This document shows, piece after piece, positions 1 through 5,320 of a DNA stretch of 5,320 bases (its first letter is position 1; every line of letters starts with the position of its first letter). A program made the position numbers and the translations under genes. The notes beneath the pieces are model-generated. The model ran no database searches. It had not been told where the DNA came from and saw only the letters and a list, made by a program, of their open reading frames with translations. Origin of the DNA: Thermoplasmatota archaeon (lineage in GTDB: Archaea; Thermoplasmatota; E2; DHVEG-1); contig JAHJFH010000021.1 in assembly GCA_018824925.1 (NCBI GenBank), forward strand, positions 1 to 5,320, given 5' to 3'.

Positions 1-678
1 AAGGGAATGTGTTGCTTGATACTCATCCTTTCCATCGATACTTGAAATTAAAAGACGACCCATTTCCTCGGCTTTATCATAGGAAATTTTTTCCATATAT
101 AAGATAAGATTTAGCATCTGGGCAACAGGCATAAAATTTTTCTCAACATCCATACCAAGAAATATATCCTCTGAGGATTCCTTTAATGAACTCAACGTAA
201 AAATCCCAATAATTTCATCACAAAAAGACAAGGGTATTAATAAAAAACCACCAATACCTTGATCAATAGTAATTTTCGCTCGATTAACTAATTCTTTAGC
301 CTCATCATCCAATCCTACTTTTTTAAGATCTTTACCTGCAATTTTGAACTCTTCGGTTATTCGTTTTTTTGAATATAAATTCAGAAACGACTGATTTTTA
401 CCCTTAAATAGTTCACATGCCCGACCAGCAATCGTAGTATCATATGACATCGCCCCAAACAATTCAGTGTATTTATCTAATAATCGTCCACGATAGTACA
501 TATCAAACGTATTTCCTCGAAGAATCCCTATGGCGATAGTATGGACGGGTTGTCCACGTTTGTATAAAAACTGATAAATGGTATCTAGAATTGTTTCAAT
601 AAACATTTTCTCGGTTGCTGTTTCTTCCCTTTTTTCCCTACATTCGAGAAGTATGTCCTTTAATAATTCCTCAATCAT
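1..678 (-). CDS. GAF-like domain + HD/HD-GYP phosphohydrolase, C-terminus off window
   Basis: This leftward frame is open for 226 codons with no stop and runs off the left edge, so the protein is partial at its C-terminus. The ATG at 676-678 is chosen because a strong Shine-Dalgarno GGAGG (684-688) lies 5 nt upstream. Residues 1-26 are a charged helix. Residues about 27-205 read like a GAF fold: alternating strands with a 'TIAGRACELFKG' stretch near 82-92 and a hydrophobic 'GGFLLIPLSF...IIGIFTLSS' core at about 143-164. Residues 209-226 (SSIDGKDEYQATHSL) match the start of HD-GYP domains, which typically read A-I-D-x-K-D-x-Y-T-x-x-H-S-x-R-V, so H224 would be the first metal ligand. In known families, GAF-HD proteins are cytoplasmic, ligand-controlled phosphodiesterases, often acting on cyclic nucleotides. 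The GAF call is by pattern only, and neither substrate nor catalytic competence can be judged because the HD core is missing. It is transcribed divergently from the cyclase operon. Confidence 0.72.
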   Translation of the reverse strand, partial: MIEELLKDILLECREKREETATEKMFIETILDTIYQFLYKRGQPVHTIAIGILRGNTFDMYYRGRLLDKYTELFGAMSYDTTIAGRACELFKGKNQSFLNLYSKKRITEEFKIAGKDLKKVGLDDEAKELVNRAKITIDQGIGGFLLIPLSFCDEIIGIFTLSSLKESSEDIFLGMDVEKNFMPVAQMLNLILYMEKISYDKAEEMGRLLISSIDGKDEYQATHSL

Positions 679-683
679 CTGTT

Positions 684-688
684 CCTCC
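684..688 (-). promoter_or_regulatory. Shine-Dalgarno of the GAF-HD gene
   Basis: GGAGG on the minus strand lies 5 nt before the ATG at 676-678. It fixes the start of the leftward gene. It also contrasts with the rightward genes, which have weak or no Shine-Dalgarno sequence, so this transcript is expected to have a leader. Confidence 0.7.
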
Positions 689-744
689 ACGTAGTGTATA
701 GAAAGTAATTAATGCTTACCATGGACCTTGATCCTCCCCAGTAC

Positions 745-797
745 TAAGATCATTTATAGGTAACATTTTTCACAAAGTTAAGATTATGATCTTAAGT
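745..797. promoter_or_regulatory. Cluster of TTAAGATnATG-like elements, candidate operator
   Basis: Three related elements lie in the divergent intergenic region: TAAGATCAT at 745-753 on the plus strand, TTAAGATTATG at 778-788 on the plus strand, and CTTAAGATCAT on the minus strand at 786-796. Copies two and three form a perfect 7-bp inverted repeat, TTAAGAT (778-784) and ATCTTAA (789-795), around a 4-nt centre. Copy one is a 9-bp exact inverted match to part of copy three. The cluster lies between the two opposing TATA-like boxes, the arrangement expected if one regulator controls both directions. The binding factor is unknown. In AT-rich DNA, short matches can be chance. Confidence 0.4.
751..760 (-). 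promoter_or_regulatory. TATA-like box for the leftward GAF-HD gene
   Basis: The minus strand reads CCTATAAATG here, close to an archaeal TATA box. Initiation about 25 nt downstream would fall near 730 and give a leader of about 50 nt containing the GGAGG motif. This is inferred from consensus and spacing only. A TAAGATCAT element (745-753) overlaps its downstream edge. Confidence 0.4.
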
Positions 798-852
798 GTT
801 GGTGACAATAAAGAAGCGGTATTTTCTTAAATACTTTTTTCCAATTTCTTCT

Positions 853-869
853 CCAAACCTTTTTAAATA
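853..869 (+). promoter_or_regulatory. BRE/TATA-like promoter of the FecR-cyclase operon
   Basis: The stretch CCAAACC followed by TTTTTAAATA resembles an archaeal BRE plus TATA box. It ends only one base before the first in-frame ATG (871), so transcription from it would begin near 886-893, inside the longest reading frame. That fits a leaderless transcript from the ATG at 886 or a short-leader start at the TTG at 898. A second, weaker candidate, TTCTTAAATA at 824-833, would start transcripts near 855 and allow the ATG at 871. Which box is used decides the true N-terminus of the FecR protein. Confidence 0.45.
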
Positions 870-870
870 A

Positions 871-1782
871 ATGAACAATTGTTATATGGGGATTTTTTTG
901 TCAAAAAAACCAGAAAAAAAAGAGAATACCTCAAATAAATCGACAAAATCAGCATCCTTGAAACGATTACTCTTCATCATAATACCTGTTATAATTATTG
1001 TTAGTATCATTGGTATTATTTGGTTTACACAATCTTCAAATGTCGTATCCGCTCAATTAGTTATCAACTATGGAACTGTCGAAGTCAAACATGAAGGTAG
1101 CAATTGGGTAGCTGCAACAAGCGGTATGCTTCTCTACCAATCCGATGCCCTACGAACTGGAGATGACACCTTCGCATCGGTTATCCTTTTTGAAAGTAGC
1201 ATTATTCGACTTGACAGTAACACGGAAATCCTCCTCAAAGAAATGATTCAACAAGCAGATACTACGAATATCACAATTGAACAGGAATCTGGAAGGACCT
1301 GGAATACTATTCAAAAAATAAGTGGTATTGATAACTACGAAGTTCAAACACCCACCACGGTAGCAAGTGTCCGCGGAACCACTTTTGATTTCAACATGAC
1401 CACATCCGGTACAACCAATGTATCTGTAATAAATGGCACAGTCAATGTATCACGATTAATAAACGGCACTATTACAGAAACCATTGAAGTAAATGAAAAC
1501 GAATCAGTCGTCGTAGATCCTCAGTCCAACGTATCATTAGGAAAAAAACCCTTTGTTAAGGATGAATGGATGCTCAGAAATATCGTTGAAGATGAAACAC
1601 TAAGGGAACAACTCAAAAAAGAACTATATGACAGAATCGAACCCTATATACCAGAACTGAAAGAACGATATGGTATGACTGACATAGAATTAGAAATATT
1701 ACTAGATGGCTATCTTAAAGGATATTTTGATCTCCCACCAGAGACACCCCAGTGGATCCGCGATATCATTGAATCTAACTAA
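871..1782 (+). CDS. Membrane-anchored FecR-domain protein
   Basis: This is a 303-residue protein with a Lys/Ser-rich cytoplasmic N-terminus (about 11-32), one transmembrane helix at about 33-52, and the rest predicted outside by the positive-inside rule. Residues about 58-217 form a FecR domain: a 'GTVEV' strand near 69, 'LRTGDDTFASV' at 94-104, 'SIIRLDSNTEI' at 110-120, and the hallmark TPTTVASVRGT at 160-170. Residues 228-303 are acidic, probably helical, and unlike anything I recognise. Eight N-X-S/T sequons (N133, 175, 183, 188, 192, 198, 210, 220) suggest archaeal N-glycosylation. Bacterial FecR regulates a sigma factor; none is encoded in this window and archaea lack sigma-70, so a ligand- or partner-binding role outside the cell is more likely. 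Its end is 15 bp from the cyclase, implying one operon and probably a shared complex. The start is uncertain: no Shine-Dalgarno is visible, and ATG 886 (M6) or TTG 898 may be the real start. Confidence 0.85.
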   Translation: MNNCYMGIFLSKKPEKKENTSNKSTKSASLKRLLFIIIPVIIIVSIIGIIWFTQSSNVVSAQLVINYGTVEVKHEGSNWVAATSGMLLYQSDALRTGDDTFASVILFESSIIRLDSNTEILLKEMIQQADTTNITIEQESGRTWNTIQKISGIDNYEVQTPTTVASVRGTTFDFNMTTSGTTNVSVINGTVNVSRLINGTITETIEVNENESVVVDPQSNVSLGKKPFVKDEWMLRNIVEDETLREQLKKELYDRIEPYIPELKERYGMTDIELEILLDGYLKGYFDLPPETPQWIRDIIESN

Positions 1783-1797
1783 AGCTGTGGAATCCTA

Positions 1798-3750
1798 ATG
1801 ATAAATATCCTAAAAAAAAGAATAATAAAAACGCTTCTAGTATCCTTTATTGTAGCTGCGATAACAACAACTCTTCTCCTCACAGGATTTCTTAATACCT
1901 GGGAATCCAAAATCTCAGATGCTCTGTATAGTCCAAGTACCACCCTTGAAGATATTGTTATAGTCGCCATAGATGATCAAAGTCTTCAAGATCTAGGTAG
2001 ATGGCCTTGGCCTCGGGAATATATTGCTCAAGCAATTGAGAATCTTAATCAAAGTAGTGTCATTGGTATCGATATCTCCTTTTTTGAACCCACAGATGAT
2101 GATATACTGCTTGCATCTGCTTTAAAAACAGCCAATGTCGTTCTTGCTATGGAATACACCTCATTTTCCTACCACGATGGGGAGCTATATGGAGAAACTC
2201 TTCTGAAACCAACAACAACATTAGGTACCCCTGGGGAAGATTATCAGATCGGTTTTGTCAATCTCTATACAGACTCAGATGGTGTAACTCGATCCTTCAC
2301 ACCCCATATCACTGGAATTGAAAACCATGACCATTTTTCTCTGGTAATAGTTAATGCATATAGTGGTGCAACCCCATATCTTGATAACTCACGAAAACTC
2401 ATAAATTTCTTCTCAGAACCCGGTGGTTACACCTATATTTCCTTCTCAGATGTCTATCAAAATAAAACCAATCCATCCTATTTCCAGGGGAAAATTGTCC
2501 TCATTGGTGCTACTGCCCCTGATCTACATGATGATGCAATAGTACCTATCTCCAACCAAGCAATGCCCGGGGTTGAAATCAACGCCAACATGGTGCAATC
2601 TATCCTAACACGGGATTTTCTTACCTATCAAGATGATTATTCATCCATTGGTCTTATATTTTTATTTGCGCTTGCGACAGGTCTATTATTGTATAGATTC
2701 AAAATACATATTGCCACCATTTTTTTAGCATTACTTGCGTTTGTCTATATCGTCATTGCAATATACACTTTTGATTCCGGCCTTATCCTCAATATTCTAT
2801 ATCCATTGCTAGCTATAACTCTGGTTTTTATTCCCCTTGTTGTGTTATATTATCTTACAGAAGAAAAAAGTAGAAAATGGATAACTTCCGTATTTGGTAA
2901 ATATGTATCGCCAGTCATTATCGACAATCTAATAAAAAATCCTGATCAAATAAAACTTGGTGGTGAAAAACGAAACATAACCATTATGTTTTCAGATATC
3001 CGTGGGTTTACCCCCATTTCTGAAAAACTTGATCCAGAGGATCTTGTTAATCTTTTAAATGACTATCTGACTGAGATGACCTCGATTATTCAAAAGGGTC
3101 ACGGTCTTGTTGATAAGTATATGGGCGATGCAATTATGGCGTTTTGGGGCGCACCACTTGATCAACCAAATCATTTTGAGATGGCTTGTACAAGTTGTTT
3201 AGAAATGATTGAGAAACTTCGAGAATTACAGATTAAATGGACTCAAGAAAATATACCTGCCGTTAATATTGGAATTGGTCTTAACAGCGGAATCGCGATT
3301 GTTGGTAATATGGGTTCTTCCAATAGATTTGATTATACCGCTATTGGTGATAATGTCAATCTTGCCTCGCGTCTTGAAGGTCTGAATAAGGTGTATGGTA
3401 CCAATATTCTTATCACCGAATATACCCAAGATAAGGTTAAGGAACATTTCGCGACCAGAAAAATAGATGTTGTACGAGTTAAGGGTAAAAGTAAACCAAT
3501 TCATATTTATGAATTGCTTGCAAAGAATGATCAACTTGATGCAAAAAAAATTGAATTTGTTCGTCACTATGAAATGGGTCTTGAACTCTATTTTAAACGA
3601 AAATGGCAGTCAGCTGTTGAATCCTTTCAAGCTGCTGATTCATTAATATCCGATGATGCTTCAAAGGTGTTTATTACCCGTTGTAAAGAATTTAGTAAAA
3701 CATCACCTGCTAAAGAATGGGATGGTGTTTGGGAGATGAAGACTAAATAA
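1798..3750 (+). CDS. CHASE2-domain class III adenylate cyclase (transmembrane)
   Basis: This 650-residue receptor cyclase probably makes cAMP from ATP. Order: an N-terminal membrane helix (about 10-32); an extracytoplasmic CHASE2 sensor (about 36-275) with typical motifs GRWPWPR (67-73), GFVN..TDSDGVTR (152-165), GKIVLIGATAPDLHD (231-245) and MPGVEINANMVQSIL (256-270); three membrane helices (about 283-300, 304-324, 329-352); a helical linker; a cyclase domain (about 388-575); and a TPR-like tail (about 585-640) ending in WDGVWEMKTK. Class III residues are all present: metal-binding D400 (FSDIRGF) and D444 (KYMGDA), adenine-selecting K440 and T514 (DYTAIGD), and transition-state N521 and R525 (VNLASR). 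The Lys/Thr pair points to ATP rather than GTP. The length and conserved tail match bacterial CHASE2 cyclases, so the gene is intact. It starts 15 bp after the FecR gene with only a weak GTGG upstream, suggesting co-transcription. The activating ligand is unknown. Base composition shifts near the sensor/cyclase junction. Confidence 0.93.
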   Translation: MINILKKRIIKTLLVSFIVAAITTTLLLTGFLNTWESKISDALYSPSTTLEDIVIVAIDDQSLQDLGRWPWPREYIAQAIENLNQSSVIGIDISFFEPTDDDILLASALKTANVVLAMEYTSFSYHDGELYGETLLKPTTTLGTPGEDYQIGFVNLYTDSDGVTRSFTPHITGIENHDHFSLVIVNAYSGATPYLDNSRKLINFFSEPGGYTYISFSDVYQNKTNPSYFQGKIVLIGATAPDLHDDAIVPISNQAMPGVEINANMVQSILTRDFLTYQDDYSSIGLIFLFALATGLLLYRFKIHIATIFLALLAFVYIVIAIYTFDSGLILNILYPLLAITLVFIPLVVLYYLTEEKSRKWITSVFGKYVSPVIIDNLIKNPDQIKLGGEKRNITIMFSDIRGFTPISEKLDPEDLVNLLNDYLTEMTSIIQKGHGLVDKYMGDAIMAFWGAPLDQPNHFEMACTSCLEMIEKLRELQIKWTQENIPAVNIGIGLNSGIAIVGNMGSSNRFDYTAIGDNVNLASRLEGLNKVYGTNILITEYTQDKVKEHFATRKIDVVRVKGKSKPIHIYELLAKNDQLDAKKIEFVRHYEMGLELYFKRKWQSAVESFQAADSLISDDASKVFITRCKEFSKTSPAKEWDGVWEMKTK

Positions 3751-3757
3751 ATGAACG

Positions 3758-5320
3758 TTAATGGTTTCTTTTTCTTTTGAAAATCACTATAATTAATCCA
3801 AGTGAAACGAGAAGTGTTACTAGTTCAAATCCAGGGGTATCCTGTGATAGTTTTTCATAATATTTATCGTATAGATATTGGTAGTATGCTGAAACACCTC
3901 TTTGACGGTTATATGCATAATCCCATATACCATCGCCATCAATATCTATGAGATATGTTATGTTTTCTTTCCCTACGGCAGTAACATTTTCCGTATCAAT
4001 ATTATCAAAGAAATCATAAGTATCCTCACTGTCAAAATCGATGAGATATCCTTTAATAAGGTCATTAATAGGTAACACATCAATTAAAATCGTGTAGGTG
4101 GTTGTTCCAGATTCGGTTTGATTATCAAACGCTGTAATCGTGATCAGATATTCTCCATATTTTGCCCAGGTATATGTCTGATAGGTTGCAGTACCATTTG
4201 GTAGATAGTCTGTTTGTGTAGTATTGCCATCACCCCAATCGAATAGATATTGAATCGTGTCGTTATCAGGATCGAACGATACTGCAGAAAATTCATAGGG
4301 GGTATTCTTATGTCCAGTTGTTGGACCATCTATTGATGGTGTTGTGGGGGGATGATTTGCTTTCAGAATATCTGTTGTGATGGTATCTGCGTCTTTTTCA
4401 TCTTTATTGTCGGTAACCGTTAATTTGACTTGATAACTACCTGCTTCAGAAAATGCATGTGTAACTGTTTCACCGTACCCGTATGTGCCATCATCGAAAT
4501 TCCAGGTGAAATTGATGATAGTGCCATCAGAATCCTCGCTTAAAGATCCATCGAACAGTATTAATTCTTTAACAAAACCAAAAGTATCACTTTTTGAGGC
4601 ATTAGCAATTGGTTTGATATTTGTAGGTGTGGTTCCACTTCGTGTTTTGGTTGAAAAACTCCATGTTGCTGAGCGTGTTTCATAATTAGAGTCGTTTGCT
4701 ATGGCATACCATGAATATGATGAACGATAATTTAATCCATTCCATATGGTGCTAGCTGTACTACCACTAGTGATTCCTGTGCTAGTGCCAATGAGACTAT
4801 TATCTTTAGCATTATAGAAATATACAGTAAGTATATCCCCATCTATATCATAGACACTGACCTTTAAGGTCATACTTAGATTCGTATTAGTTGCACCATT
4901 TAATGGTTGTGGATTATAAGGGGCATCAGGAGGATCATTAACCGAAGACACTGAAAATGTTGCATTATCTGAGTCTGATAATCCCTCAGTATCTTGTGCT
5001 GTGAAGGTTATCGTTTCTGCACCATTCCATTCTAAATTGGGTATAATTATTGTAACCACTCGCGAAACATCTATCGATATAATTAATTCAGTATTGCCAT
5101 GGTATGACCAGGTTATATTTTCGTCAACATCCTCGACATCGTAAACAAAATTATCAAGATTAAATGTAACAAAAGTACCTCCCTCAGCAACAGTCTGATC
5201 AGGAATATCACCCACCACCGGAGGATCATTCACCGCAGACACCGTAAACACCGCAGCATCAAAATCAGAAGCACCCGCCTCATCCATAGCCGTAAACGTA
5301 ATTGTCTCCACACCAAACCA
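3758..5320 (-). CDS. Modular PKD/cadherin-like surface protein with PGF-CTERM-like anchor, N-terminus off window
   Basis: 520 residues of a larger secreted protein are visible. The frame is open to the right edge: codons before the GTG at 5309-5311 read W-F-G, continuing a repeat, so that GTG is an internal Val. Visible domains: the end of one cadherin-like repeat, then a full one, each closing in VNDPP with a 97-residue period (to about residue 131); an FN3/Ig-like module (about 134-225) with 'YDIDGD' and 'SYSWYAIANDS'; PKD 1 (about 233-317) with WNFDDG and 'GSYQVKLTVTD'; PKD 2 (about 322-415) with FDWGDG; an Asp-rich segment (about 418-475) including DIDGDGIWDY; and a tail of TPGFEL, a hydrophobic helix and KRKR. 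By analogy with PGF-CTERM proteins, the tail would be cleaved by an archaeosortase and replaced by a lipid anchor, leaving the protein on the cell surface. The domains suggest adhesion, carbohydrate binding or an S-layer-associated role; no enzyme domain is visible. It converges on the cyclase gene with a 7-bp gap. Confidence 0.85.
   Translation of the reverse strand, partial: WFGVETITFTAMDEAGASDFDAAVFTVSAVNDPPVVGDIPDQTVAEGGTFVTFNLDNFVYDVEDVDENITWSYHGNTELIISIDVSRVVTIIIPNLEWNGAETITFTAQDTEGLSDSDNATFSVSSVNDPPDAPYNPQPLNGATNTNLSMTLKVSVYDIDGDILTVYFYNAKDNSLIGTSTGITSGSTASTIWNGLNYRSSYSWYAIANDSNYETRSATWSFSTKTRSGTTPTNIKPIANASKSDTFGFVKELILFDGSLSEDSDGTIINFTWNFDDGTYGYGETVTHAFSEAGSYQVKLTVTDNKDEKDADTITTDILKANHPPTTPSIDGPTTGHKNTPYEFSAVSFDPDNDTIQYLFDWGDGNTTQTDYLPNGTATYQTYTWAKYGEYLITITAFDNQTESGTTTYTILIDVLPINDLIKGYLIDFDSEDTYDFFDNIDTENVTAVGKENITYLIDIDGDGIWDYAYNRQRGVSAYYQYLYDKYYEKLSQDTPGFELVTLLVSLGLIIVIFKRKRNH
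3764..3838 (-). other. PGF-CTERM-like sorting signal
   Basis: The last residues of the surface protein read T-P-G-F-E-L, then about 16 hydrophobic residues (VTLLVSLGLIIVIF), then KRKR and two more residues. This three-part layout (PGF motif, helix, basic stop) is that of archaeosortase-processed tails. Glu follows PGF, where haloarchaeal tails commonly have Gly; I have seen this PGFE form associated with Thermoplasmatota-type proteins, but that is from memory. A plain C-terminal membrane anchor is the alternative. Confidence 0.6.
3765..3778 (+). terminator. Candidate T-tract terminator of the FecR-cyclase operon
   Basis: TTTCTTTTTCTTTT begins 15 nt after the cyclase stop. Archaeal RNA polymerase can terminate at such U-rich tracts without a hairpin. 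Only 7 bp separate the convergent genes, so the tract lies inside the end of the surface-protein gene, opposite its Lys/Arg codons. The T-richness may therefore come entirely from the coding constraint. Confidence 0.4.
4929..5317 (-). repeat. 97-codon tandem cadherin-like repeat unit (about 1.3 copies visible)
   Basis: The reading frame repeats with a period of 97 codons (291 bp): W-x-G-x-ETITFTA-x-D followed by VNDPP appears twice. At the DNA level GGAGGATCATT occurs at 4929-4939 and again at 5220-5230, exactly 291 bp apart. The copies differ in synonymous codons, so the duplication is not very recent. More copies probably lie beyond the right edge. Confidence 0.75.

Noticed and set aside
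1150..1347. Minus-strand open frame of 65 codons inside the FecR gene
   Set aside because: It is fully antisense to a well-supported FecR domain and its translation shows no recognisable motif or ribosome site.
871..1782. Classical FecIR iron-siderophore regulation
   Set aside because: No sigma factor or TonB-dependent receptor is in the window, and the archaeal setting excludes a sigma-70 partner.
1779..1970. Minus-strand open frame of 63 codons across the FecR/cyclase junction
   Set aside because: It lies antisense to the cyclase start and the operon spacer; composition is low-complexity and no start signal is visible.
3226..3567. Minus-strand open frame of 113 codons inside the cyclase domain
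   Set aside because: It overlaps the catalytic core, whose conservation explains the sequence; the translation resembles no protein family I know.
871..3750. A Pycsar- or CBASS-like cyclic-nucleotide defence system
   Set aside because: The cyclase is a CHASE2 membrane receptor, and no effector (TM, TIR or nuclease) is encoded beside it. The layout fits environmental signalling better.
4144..4329. Minus-strand open frame of 61 codons in another frame of the surface gene
   Set aside because: The overlapping frame encodes a clear PKD domain, and this one shows no independent evidence.
4485..4685. Plus-strand open frame of 66 codons opposite the surface gene
   Set aside because: It is antisense to PKD 1 and the FN3/Ig-like module, with no promoter or ribosome-binding signal.
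5309..5311. GTG as the start codon of the surface-protein gene
   Set aside because: The frame continues upstream as W-F-G, completing a repeat that matches W-N-G in the next copy, so this is an internal Val and the gene continues beyond the window.
1..5320. tRNA, rRNA, CRISPR array, insertion sequence or attachment site
   Set aside because: I saw no cloverleaf-like segments, regularly spaced short repeats, transposase motifs or terminal inverted repeats on either strand by eye.

Overview
The window looks like an AT-rich archaeal chromosome segment, most likely from the Thermoplasmatota or a related euryarchaeal lineage. Four signs support this. The surface protein on the right ends in a PGF-CTERM-like tail (TPGFEL, a hydrophobic helix, then KRKR). 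The same protein carries tandem cadherin-like and PKD modules and an Asp-rich 'DIDGDGIWDY' segment that I associate with archaeal surface proteins. TATA-like boxes sit upstream of the left and central genes. The FecR protein is dense in N-X-S/T sequons, as expected of an archaeal glycosylated surface protein. The lineage is a judgement from protein style, since no rRNA or marker gene is present.

Layout: a leftward gene truncated by the left edge (1-678) encodes a GAF-like domain followed by the very beginning of an HD or HD-GYP-type phosphohydrolase. A 192-bp divergent intergenic region (679-870) holds opposing TATA-like boxes and three copies of a TTAAGATnATG-like element, two of them forming a perfect 7-bp inverted repeat. 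A rightward two-gene unit follows: a membrane-anchored FecR-domain protein (871-1782) and, 15 bp later, a complete CHASE2 sensor with a class III nucleotidyl cyclase (1798-3750). Only 7 bp beyond, the convergent leftward gene (3758 to past 5320) encodes a large modular surface protein whose N-terminus lies outside the window.

How the genes may work together: the FecR and CHASE2 domains are both predicted to be extracytoplasmic and the genes are closely spaced, so they plausibly form one membrane signalling unit with its cyclase domain in the cytoplasm. The cyclase keeps all six recognised catalytic residues, and the Lys/Thr pair favours ATP, so cAMP is the likely product. The divergent GAF-HD protein could be a regulatory or phosphodiesterase partner, but its catalytic core is outside the window. 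CHASE2-cyclase proteins with this architecture and C-terminal tail are best known from bacteria, so transfer into an archaeon is a reasonable inference. The surface protein may simply be a neighbour or may be part of the envelope being sensed.
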